Assembly (NCBI GenBank): GCA_030680355.1
Contig: JAUXVF010000023.1
Location: 62,001-126,000 of the forward strand
From: Caulobacter sp.
GTDB lineage: Bacteria > Pseudomonadota > Alphaproteobacteria > Caulobacterales > Caulobacteraceae
DNA: 64,000 bases
Reading direction: 5' to 3'
This document shows, in pieces, positions 55,527-62,930 of this stretch (position 1 is the first letter of the stretch; every line of letters starts with the position of its first letter). Below the pieces are notes generated by a model. It saw only the letters and a program-made list of their open reading frames with translations, did not search any database and was not told where the DNA came from. A program made the translations under genes and the position numbers.

Positions 55527-57830
55527 CTAGAACTCGTAGCCGAGACGAACGCCCACGACACGAGGCGTCAGACGCCCGTAGCGACCGTCAATGAAGGCCT
55601 CCGGATGGACATAGGTCACCGACCGGTCGTTGAAGAGGTTCTGGACGTAGGTCCCGACTGTATATTTGCCGAATGCCACCGCGAAGTTCGCATTCACGAA
55701 AGTGTAGGCGTCGGTGTAGTCGAACGTCGCCAGCGGGATCGCCGGACGCCCAGGCGTGTTCGGGAAGGAATTGGGATAGGACCCGACATGGGAAACCGCC
55801 ACTGACGCATTGCCGACGACGCCGGGAGCCAGATCGAAGCGATAGCCCACGCGGAGTGATCCCTGGAACTCCGGCCCGGCCAGGCGAACGTTGGGCACGG
55901 CGCCTGAAATGGCGGCCTGCTGCGTCGTGAGACCGGTCACCTTTGCGTCGTTGACCGAACCGGTCAGGGCGACGGTCCAGCCTTTGGCCGGCAGGGCGAG
56001 GATTTCGAACTCGATGCCCTTGCTGGTGGCTTCGCCGATGTTGGTGGCGAACTGGACCGCGTCCGAGACGCGGTTGGCCTGGACCTGGATGTCGTTCCAG
56101 TCGATCCAGTAGGCGGCCAGGTTGGCGTTCAGCCGGCCCTGGAACCAGCGCCCCTTGAGGCCGACCTCGTAGCTGATCAGCTTGTCCGAATTGGCTCCGA
56201 ACGGGATCACGAGGTCGGTCGCATCCAGGGCGCTGACGCTCCCGGCGCGGGCATTGACGACCGGCGCGCGGAAGCCCGTGGCGATGGCCGCGTAGGTGGT
56301 GACCGACGGCATCGGACGCCACGACAGACTCAGCCGGTAGGACGGACCGGTTTCTTCCACCTTGACGCCGTCCGCCGGAGCAATGGCCGTAATCGTGACC
56401 GGGCCGGGCAGATTGTAATATGCCCGCGTCAGGTAGTTGCTGTTGAAGCCGCCTTCAGCGAAGCCCTGGGCGTCAATCGTTCCATGGCGCAGTCCAGCCG
56501 TGACCCAGAGATCGTTGGTGAAGCGGTAGGTGAGCTCGCCGAAGGCCGCCACCTCGTTGGTGATCGCGTGGTTATAGAGCCGCGCGTAGTACTCGTTGGC
56601 CAGGCCGGTGATCCCCCGGGCCAGAAGGAAGTCCGGCCGCGACCGGTAGTTGGAATCGACATCCCGGCGGCGCTGGAAATAGAAGCCGCCAACCGACCAG
56701 TCGATCCGGCCGCCGGCGTCGGACACCAGCCGCGTTTCTTGGACAATGGTCTCGTCGTAGGCGTCGGCGTCCAGGGCGAAAGCGAACGCCTGGTTATAGG
56801 TGCCGGCCAGGTCGACGTAGAATTTCTGGTTGTAGTTGGAATAGGTGGTCGAGCTAGTCAGACGCGCGCCGTCGAACTGGTACTCGAGCGTGGCGTTGTA
56901 GTTGGTCATGTCGCTGGTGAAGCGGTCGGGGCGGTCCGAGCGACGCACGTCGATCCCGCGATTGGGATTGGTCAGCGCAGAATCCTCGGGATTGCTGATC
57001 TCGTGGGAATACATGAACTCCCACGACAGGCGGTCGTTCGGCTGCCACTTGAGGATGCCGCGGCCGCCGTACTGAACCAGGGCGTTGGAGTTTCCGATGC
57101 CCGTTCCGACGTTGTCGACATAGCCGTCTTCATTGCGCGAGAAGCCGACGATCCGCAGAGCCAGCTTGTCCTCGACCAGCGGGACGTTGACCATCGCGTT
57201 GTAGCGCTGGCGCAGCGAACCGCCGCCCATCGTGCCGATATCAACAAGCGCCGAGGCGTCGAAGCCGTTCAGATCAGGGTCGTTGGTCAGAATGCGAAGG
57301 GCGCCGGCCAGCGAGCCGGAGCCAAACAGCGTTCCCTGCGGCCCGCGCAGGAACTCGATCCGTTTCACGTCGAACAGGCTGGGGTCGAGGATGGTCGAGT
57401 TGCCGTTGGCCGAGATCGGCAGTTCATTGATGTAGATGGCGACCGTGCTCTGCAGGTTGGCGCCGTAACCGTTGGTCGCGACGCCGCGAGCGGTGAAGTT
57501 GTTGAAGTTGGCGGTCGGGCGGTTCAGCACGATGCCGGGCGTGGCGAGCGCCAGGCCCTCGTAGCCGACGATGCCGCGCTCATTGAGATCATCCTGCGAC
57601 AGCGTGGTGATGCTGAGCGGCACGTCCTGAAGGCGTTCGGCGCGGCGAGTCGCGGTCACGATGACCTCGCCCAGAGTCGTGGCGCCGCGGTCCTGGCCTT
57701 CAGCCTCTCCGTCTGTCCCCTGGGACGCGGACTGACCGGCGTCCTGGTTCAGCGTTGACGCCTGGGCGATTGCCGGCGCGAACCCCGAGATCGCGACCGC
57801 GCAGGCCGATACGAACAGCATCGTTTTCAT
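55527..57830 (-). CDS. TonB-dependent receptor heading the ester operon
   Basis: A 767-residue outer-membrane receptor. Signal peptide MKTMLFVSACAVAISGFAPA (about 1-23). TonB-box region GEVIVTATRRAERLQDVPLS. Plug motifs LALATPGIVLNRPTANFNN, FTARGVATNGYG and FLRGPQGTLFGSGSLAGALR. The barrel ends GVRLGYEF. GGGAGG is 6 nt before the ATG at 57830. First gene of the operon, behind a palindrome and a TTGACA -35-like element. It would bring the whole substrate across the outer membrane. Confidence 0.93.
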   Translation of the reverse strand: MKTMLFVSACAVAISGFAPAIAQASTLNQDAGQSASQGTDGEAEGQDRGATTLGEVIVTATRRAERLQDVPLSITTLSQDDLNERGIVGYEGLALATPGIVLNRPTANFNNFTARGVATNGYGANLQSTVAIYINELPISANGNSTILDPSLFDVKRIEFLRGPQGTLFGSGSLAGALRILTNDPDLNGFDASALVDIGTMGGGSLRQRYNAMVNVPLVEDKLALRIVGFSRNEDGYVDNVGTGIGNSNALVQYGGRGILKWQPNDRLSWEFMYSHEISNPEDSALTNPNRGIDVRRSDRPDRFTSDMTNYNATLEYQFDGARLTSSTTYSNYNQKFYVDLAGTYNQAFAFALDADAYDETIVQETRLVSDAGGRIDWSVGGFYFQRRRDVDSNYRSRPDFLLARGITGLANEYYARLYNHAITNEVAAFGELTYRFTNDLWVTAGLRHGTIDAQGFAEGGFNSNYLTRAYYNLPGPVTITAIAPADGVKVEETGPSYRLSLSWRPMPSVTTYAAIATGFRAPVVNARAGSVSALDATDLVIPFGANSDKLISYEVGLKGRWFQGRLNANLAAYWIDWNDIQVQANRVSDAVQFATNIGEATSKGIEFEILALPAKGWTVALTGSVNDAKVTGLTTQQAAISGAVPNVRLAGPEFQGSLRVGYRFDLAPGVVGNASVAVSHVGSYPNSFPNTPGRPAIPLATFDYTDAYTFVNANFAVAFGKYTVGTYVQNLFNDRSVTYVHPEAFIDGRYGRLTPRVVGVRLGYEF

Positions 57831-57876
57831 TGTTTCCCTCCCTTGGCTCGGATCGTGATCGTCAGAGCTTGGGCGC

Positions 57877-57928
57877 AATGGGACACGACAATCCCAGCCT
57901 GTCAATATTCACTCACTTGCGTGTGAGT
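57877..57928 (-). promoter_or_regulatory. Promoter region and operator palindrome of the ester operon
   Basis: ACTCAC-TTGCGT-GTGAGT at 57911-57928 has fully complementary 6-bp arms. On the minus strand TTGACA (57905-57900) follows, with a 17-bp gap to CCCATT (57882-57877), a weak -10. The palindrome abuts the upstream side of the -35. It is a candidate site for the operon's TetR protein. The IS6 copy begins 15 bp further upstream. Confidence 0.55.
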
Positions 57929-57942
57929 ATTATTTTGCAGGA

Positions 57943-58763
57943 GGTTTTGTCAGGTTGACGGCAATGGGCCGCAACGCGCCCTACCCGACTTGCTGATCAG
58001 GCGACGGCCGTCGCGGCGTCCACGTCCGGTGAGCGGCTGCCCGGAGGTAGCGGAGGGCCGGCCCGCGGATCAGGTGGGGTGGAGGTTGAACACCTTGCAG
58101 ACGGCGGCGTAGGTGGCCGGGAAATTCTGGGCCGACGCCCTGGACTTGAACTTCTGCTGCTTTCGCTCCCGTCGGCGGATCGGCAGATGTGAATTTTCCG
58201 CCCAATTGTTCTCACGCATCCCGCCGGGTTGATGGCGATCCGTCAGTCCCAGATCTCGGGCCGCGGCGCGATAGGAAGCCAGCTTGTCGGTGACGGTCAC
58301 CTCGGGTCGCACGTCCTGGTTCCCAAGCAACTTCCGAAGCAGCCTAAGGGCTGCGCCCTTGTTGCGGCGCTGCTGGACCCGCATGTCGAGGACCTCGCCT
58401 TCGTCATCGACGGCGCGCCAGAGAAACATCCGTTTGCCACCGATTTTCACGACCATCTCATCGAGATGCCAACGACCGGTGGGCGGGCCTCGGCGCTTGC
58501 GAAGATTGGCGGCCATCAGCGGCTCAAACTTGTTCACCCAGCATCGAACGCTTCGCGGCTGACCTCCACGCCCCGTTTGCGCCTGCAATTCCTCAACGTC
58601 GCGGATGCTCAGCGTGAACCGGAAATACAGCCAGACGGCATGACGGATCACCTCCGGCGGGAACCGATGCCATTTGAACGAGATCGGCCGCATGGTCCCT
58701 CCCCGGTTGGCCGCACCCCAAGGGGCCAAAATGGAGAAAGGTTAGCGTTAGCCTGCCAGCACC
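57943..58763 (-). mobile_element. IS6-family insertion sequence (copy C, decayed)
   Basis: An 821-bp element. Its left end (GGTTTTGTCAGGTTGACGGC) is identical to that of copy A, and the right end reads inward GGTGCTGGCAGGCTAACGCT. No flanking target duplication is seen (TTGCAGGA versus GCGGCCGC). It separates the ester operon from the divergent FAD oxidase gene. Confidence 0.85.
57997..58729 (-). pseudogene. IS6 transposase with three frameshifts
   Basis: The frame that starts at 58729 encodes 219 residues. After ELQAQ an extra A shifts the frame for about eight residues (TGRGGQPRS) before a compensating change restores it at VRCWVNKF. Near the end a base loss after FNLHPT introduces an early stop at 58070. 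The expected tail continues in another frame to about 57997. The second Asp (VTVTDKLASY) that copy A has lost is present here. Confidence 0.8.
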
Positions 58764-58839
58764 GCGGCCGCCGTTGACATCCATCAAGCCCATGACCCCG
58801 AGGCCGGCTCATACTCCGCCAGGCAAACGGGGAAGACAC

Positions 58840-60240
58840 ATGGCGGCCTTGTTGACTGGACTTCAGGCCCTGCTCGGGAGCGACAACGTCGTCGCCGGCG
58901 CAGAGGTTTCCGCGGCGGTGTACAGTCCCTGGACCCGGCTTGGCGAACCGGTCGCCTTGGTCAGGCCACGGTCCACGGCCGAGGTGGCCGGCGTTGTTCG
59001 GCTGGCCCGCGAATTCAGCACGCCCGTCGTTCCTTGGGGCGGGCGAACCGGCCTGGTCGACGGGGCGCTGGCCGATGGCGCGATCGCCCTGAGCTTCGAG
59101 CGTATGGCGGCCGTTGAGGCCATCGACCCCGCGGCGTCGACCTTGACCGTCCAGGCCGGATGCGTGCTCGAAACCGCCTGCCGGGCCGTCGAGGCCGAGG
59201 GGCTCTTTCTGCCGCTTGATCTTGGGGCCCGCGGGTCGGCCACCCTCGGCGGGATGATCGCCACCAACGCCGGCGGCAACCGGGTCCTGCGCTACGGCAT
59301 GACGCGGGATTCCGTTCTCGGCCTTGAAGTGGTGCTGGCGGACGGGACCGTGATCTCCTCGCTCAATACCCTGATCAAGAACAACGCCGGCTACGACCTC
59401 AAGCAGCTGTTCATCGGCTCGGAAGGCACGCTCGGCATCGTCACCCGCGCGGTCCTGCGCCTCCGGCCCAAACCAGTCTCGCAGCAGACCGCCCTGGTCG
59501 GCGTCGACCGGTTCGAGGCCCTGGCGCCGTTGCTGCGGCTGCTGGAAGGAGAGCTGGCCGGGGGGCTGTCGGCCTTCGAGGCGATGTGGCCGGAATTCTA
59601 TGAACTGGTGACGACGCCCCCCGCCGCGGGCCGGCCCGTCCTGCCGCCCGCCTTCGCCTTCTATGTTCTGGTGGAAAGCCTGGGCGCGGACCCGGAACTG
59701 GATGGCGACCGATTCAACCGGGTCCTCAACCGGGCCCTGGAAGACGGGCTCATCGCCGACGCAGTGATCGCCAAGTCACAGGCTGAATGCGACCGCCTCT
59801 GGGCGTTGCGCGACGATGTCGCCCAGACCGCCCGCAACGGCCCCATCCTGACCTTCGACGTGGGGTTGCCGATCGCGCGCATGGACGGATACGTCGCCGA
59901 CGTCCGGGCGACCTTGGCGCGCGCGCTGCCAAAGGCGACCCTGACCGTCTTCGGTCACCTGGGCGACGGCAATCTGCATCTGATCGTCGGCGCCGACCCC
60001 GCGGCCAAGGCCCAGGTCGAGGCCGCCGTCTATCGGCCGCTGGCCAGCCTCAACGGGACCGTATCGGCGGAACACGGAATCGGACTGCAGAAACGCGCCT
60101 ATCTCCACCTGTCGCGCTCAGCCGAGGAAATCGCCCTGATGCGACAGCTGAAAGCGGCGCTGGATCCGGGGAATCTTCTCAATCCGGGAAAGATCCTGTC
60201 CGGACCCGGGTCGGCAGACGTCAATCAAGCCGCCACCTGA
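58840..60240 (+). CDS. FAD-linked oxidase (GlcD/D-lactate dehydrogenase type)
   Basis: A 466-residue flavoenzyme that oxidises a 2-hydroxyacid. The FAD-binding domain has PWGGRTGLVDGAL, PLDLGARGSATLGGMIATNA and IGSEGTLGIVTRAVLRLRPK. The C-terminal cap ends HLGDGNLHLIVGAD, SAEHGIGLQKRAYL and DPGNLLNPGKIL. The ATG at 58840 has GGGGAAG upstream; the frame before it lies close to the IS end. It was probably the gene divergent from the ester operon before the IS came between. Substrate may be glycolate, lactate or a pathway hydroxyacid. Confidence 0.92.
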   Translation: MAALLTGLQALLGSDNVVAGAEVSAAVYSPWTRLGEPVALVRPRSTAEVAGVVRLAREFSTPVVPWGGRTGLVDGALADGAIALSFERMAAVEAIDPAASTLTVQAGCVLETACRAVEAEGLFLPLDLGARGSATLGGMIATNAGGNRVLRYGMTRDSVLGLEVVLADGTVISSLNTLIKNNAGYDLKQLFIGSEGTLGIVTRAVLRLRPKPVSQQTALVGVDRFEALAPLLRLLEGELAGGLSAFEAMWPEFYELVTTPPAAGRPVLPPAFAFYVLVESLGADPELDGDRFNRVLNRALEDGLIADAVIAKSQAECDRLWALRDDVAQTARNGPILTFDVGLPIARMDGYVADVRATLARALPKATLTVFGHLGDGNLHLIVGADPAAKAQVEAAVYRPLASLNGTVSAEHGIGLQKRAYLHLSRSAEEIALMRQLKAALDPGNLLNPGKILSGPGSADVNQAAT

Positions 60241-60290
60241 CCAAGCCGGGCCTCGACATTTGATCCTGAGCAACCCGGCCCCTCCCGAGG

Positions 60291-60314
60291 GCGGGTAGGT
60301 TAGACGCTACCCGC
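60291..60314. terminator. Hairpin between the oxidase and moaB genes
   Basis: A perfect 8-bp stem GCGGGTAG/CTACCCGC with an 8-nt loop, 50 bp past the oxidase stop and 48 bp before moaB. No T run follows. It could slow or end transcription. Confidence 0.35.
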
Positions 60315-60361
60315 GCGCGCGCCGGATGCCGGCCCCGTCCACAAAGGCAATCAGGACTCCG

Positions 60362-60934
60362 ATGGCAGATCTATCGACCCGCCCCGCGAACGGCCGAAAA
60401 ACCGGCATCGACGCGCGCCTTCCCTTCTACCCGCTGAAGCTGGCCGTGCTGACCATCTCCGACACCCGCAACCCGGAGACCGACAGCTCGGGGGACCTGC
60501 TGGCCGACCGGCTCACCACGGCCGGACATCTCCTGGCGGGGCGCATGATCGTGCCCGACGAAATCCCCGCGATACGAAGTCAGGTCCTGGCCTGGGCCGC
60601 GGATGCCGAGGTGGATGTTATCCTGACGACAGGCGGAACCGGCTTCTCCCTGCGGGACGTTACGCCGGAGGCGGTCCAGCCGCTGCTCCGACGTTCGATG
60701 GACGGATTCTCGGTGGTCTTTCACCAGGCCAGCCAGACGACGGTCGGAGTCTCGACGCTTCAGTCGAGAGCCCTGGCCGGTCAGATCGGCGACACCTTCG
60801 TATTCTGCATTCCAGGTTCGACCGGCGCCTGCCGGGACGCCTGGGACCTTGTGCTGAGCAGCGAATTCGACAGCCGCTACCGCCCCTGCTCCCTGGTCGG
60901 TCAGATTCCCCGATATCGGGACATCTGCAGTTGA
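60362..60934 (+). CDS. moaB: Molybdenum cofactor biosynthesis protein MoaB/Mog family
   Basis: A 190-residue MoaB/Mog-type protein that adenylylates molybdopterin. Signatures: LAVLTISDTRNPETDSSGD, LTTGGTGFSLRDVTPEAVQP and FCIPGSTGACRDAWDLVLS. The first 25 residues are a variable extension. The ATG at 60362 follows AGGA. The next gene, moeA, starts with a TTG that overlaps the stop (TTGA), so the two are coupled. Confidence 0.93.
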   Translation: MADLSTRPANGRKTGIDARLPFYPLKLAVLTISDTRNPETDSSGDLLADRLTTAGHLLAGRMIVPDEIPAIRSQVLAWAADAEVDVILTTGGTGFSLRDVTPEAVQPLLRRSMDGFSVVFHQASQTTVGVSTLQSRALAGQIGDTFVFCIPGSTGACRDAWDLVLSSEFDSRYRPCSLVGQIPRYRDICS

Positions 60935-62118
60935 TTGGTTTCGACGACGCGGTTGGCCGGGTGAAGGACCTCGCCCATCCGCTGGAGTGTGAGCCGGTCT
61001 CCCTGGGCGAGGCGTTCGGTCGCGTTCTGGCGAGCCCTGTGGTGGCGCGCAGAACCGCCCCCCAGACCGCCGTCGCGGCGATGGACGGCTATGCCGTGCG
61101 CGAGGCGGACGTAGCGGCGGCGCCGGTCCACCTGACCGTCATCGGCGAGGCGTTCGCCGGGGAAGCTTTCATTGGCGCACTGACGCCGGGGACCTGTGTG
61201 CGGATATTCACCGGCGCGCCGGCGCCCTCCGGCGCCGACCGGGTGATCATGCAGGAAGACGTCGAAGCGGCGAACGGGGCCGCCTGGCTGTCCGCCCCGC
61301 CCCGCGGCCGCCGGCACCTGCGGGAAGCCGGCTCCGACTTCGAGATCGGGGATCTGCTGGTCAAGGCCGGTGTTCAGTTGAACGCCCAGCAGCTCGTCGC
61401 CGCAGCGGCGGCCGATCTCTCCGAACTGGAGGTCATACGGCGCCCCCGGATCGCGATCATCAGCACGGGAAGCGAGCTGCGTGAACCCGGGTCCCTGTCG
61501 GGCGCCGGTCAGTCGATTCCCGAAAGCGTGTCTTATGGCGTCGCGGCCCTGGTGCAGAGATGGGGCGGACAGGTCGTCGCAAAACGCCGACTGGACGACC
61601 ACCTGCCGAGGCTCGAATGCGCCGCCCGATCCGCGTTGGAGCAGGCCGACCTGGTGGTGGTGATCGGTGGGGCCTCGGTCGGCGACCGCGATTTCGGCAA
61701 GACCATGTTCGCGTCCATGGGTCTCGAGACCACGTTCACCAGGGTCGCGATCAAGCCCGGCAAGCCCGTCTGGCTCGGCGGGTCGATGGGGAAACTGGTG
61801 ATGGGCCTGCCCGGCAATCCGACCTCGGCCTTAGTCACCGCCCGACTGTTTCTCGCGCCGCTGGTGTCAGGGTTGGGCGGGCTTGGCGTCGCTGACGCCA
61901 CCGACTGGGCCGAGCGCCCCCTGACCGGGCCGGTCGAGGCCTGTGGAGATCGGGAGACCTTCCTTCGGGCGCGCTTGACCGCCGAGGGCGTCGAACCGCT
62001 TCGCGATCAGGACTCATCAGCCCAGAAAGCCCTCGCCCTGACCGACGCGCTCATCCGCCGACGGCCCGGCCAGCCGGCCCTCCGCGCCGGCGCTCACGTG
62101 GACATTCTGACGTTCTGA
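60931..62118 (+). CDS. moeA: Molybdopterin molybdenumtransferase
   Basis: A 395-residue MoeA that inserts molybdate into adenylylated molybdopterin. Motifs: TAVAAMDGYAVREAD, RIFTGAPAPSGADRVIMQED, RIAIISTGSELREPG, VVIGGASVGDRDF, AIKPGKPVWLG and GLPGNPTSALVTARLFL. The rare TTG start is supported by its 4-bp coupling to moaB and by homology starting right there (FDDAVGRV). Molybdenum cofactor serves, among others, anaerobic reductases. It is convergent with the hemerythrin-like gene. Confidence 0.94.
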   Translation: MIGFDDAVGRVKDLAHPLECEPVSLGEAFGRVLASPVVARRTAPQTAVAAMDGYAVREADVAAAPVHLTVIGEAFAGEAFIGALTPGTCVRIFTGAPAPSGADRVIMQEDVEAANGAAWLSAPPRGRRHLREAGSDFEIGDLLVKAGVQLNAQQLVAAAAADLSELEVIRRPRIAIISTGSELREPGSLSGAGQSIPESVSYGVAALVQRWGGQVVAKRRLDDHLPRLECAARSALEQADLVVVIGGASVGDRDFGKTMFASMGLETTFTRVAIKPGKPVWLGGSMGKLVMGLPGNPTSALVTARLFLAPLVSGLGGLGVADATDWAERPLTGPVEACGDRETFLRARLTAEGVEPLRDQDSSAQKALALTDALIRRRPGQPALRAGAHVDILTF

Positions 62119-62131
62119 CCGGCTCGTCGCG

Positions 62132-62746
62132 CTAGAGGAAATAGGGAAACAACACGTCGTTCTCCAGGCGCATATGGTCGCCCAGTTCATGATGCAGTTT
62201 GCGGCAGGCCCGGCAGAGCTGCCTCCAGGTCTCACAGGCGCCTTCAGGCGCCGAAAAGTCGCGGGTGATGGCCGCCAGGGTCGTCAGTTGGTCCTGCACG
62301 TCGAGGTGCTCGGCCATCATGCGCCGGATGGGGAAATCGGCGACAGGCCCGCCGCCCTTCAGAAGCATCGGGAACAGGGCGACCTCCTCCCTTCGCTGAT
62401 GGCATTCCAGATCGTCAGCCATGAAGGCGAGGTGGTCGGCAAGCCCCCGGGGGCAGTCAGCGTCGGCCTCATGCACGGACTCCACCAGTCGGGCGAGCCG
62501 AATGGCTTCGGGAAACTCGGCGAGATGCGTGCGGTGGTAGCGCTCGACGATGTGGTCGATCAGCCAGCGCGCCTGGCCCGCCACGGAAGGATCGCCCGGC
62601 GGGGCCGCGGCAAGGGCCTTTTCGACCTGCGCGATGGAGTCGAACGACGGTCTCTTCGGCGCGACGCGGCGGATTCTGAAGATGTCGACGGCGTCCGGCG
62701 ACTCCCGGACCATCGCCTGCGCCAGACTCATGGTGGTTGAGATCAT
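62132..62746 (-). CDS. Hemerythrin-domain protein (RIC/YtfE-like)
   Basis: A 204-residue protein with a four-helix hemerythrin domain (about 60-204). Candidate di-iron ligands lie in IDHIVERYHRTHLAEFPE, FMADDLECHQRREEVALFPM, MMAEHLDVQDQ and KLHHELGDHMRLENDVLFP. In YtfE/ScdA proteins an N-terminal ScdA_N segment carries a CCGG-type cysteine pair. Here the matching stretch reads SPDAVDIFRIRRVAPKRPSF with no cysteine. AGGAGG precedes the ATG at 62746. The family repairs iron-sulfur clusters or handles nitric oxide. An FNR-like box is 71 bp upstream. Confidence 0.85.
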   Translation of the reverse strand: MISTTMSLAQAMVRESPDAVDIFRIRRVAPKRPSFDSIAQVEKALAAAPPGDPSVAGQARWLIDHIVERYHRTHLAEFPEAIRLARLVESVHEADADCPRGLADHLAFMADDLECHQRREEVALFPMLLKGGGPVADFPIRRMMAEHLDVQDQLTTLAAITRDFSAPEGACETWRQLCRACRKLHHELGDHMRLENDVLFPYFL

Positions 62747-62816
62747 GTGAGCCTCCTTGCACCGCCATGCTAGGTGATCATCGCGCCTCATGCATTGAGC
62801 GGCCCGCGACCACGGC

Positions 62817-62830
62817 TTGATGTTTGGCAA
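62817..62830. promoter_or_regulatory. FNR/FixK-type box between hemerythrin and nrdJ
   Basis: TTGATGTTTGGCAA matches the TTGAT-N4-ATCAA consensus at 8 of 10 positions. It lies in the 184-bp divergent region, 71 bp from the hemerythrin start and 101 bp from nrdJ, so it could serve either or both. Confidence 0.5.
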
Positions 62831-62930
62831 GCCGTAACAGCGCAGATTTCGCCGCCTGCGACGCCCCGCCGACACGCCGCTTGTCGCAGGGAATCAGCCA
62901 GCCTCGACGCCCCACCCCACGAGGCCGAAC

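Noticed and set aside
60241..60361. Molybdenum-cofactor riboswitch ahead of moaB
   Set aside because: Only one simple 8-bp hairpin is seen. The multi-stem architecture expected for that riboswitch was not recognised.
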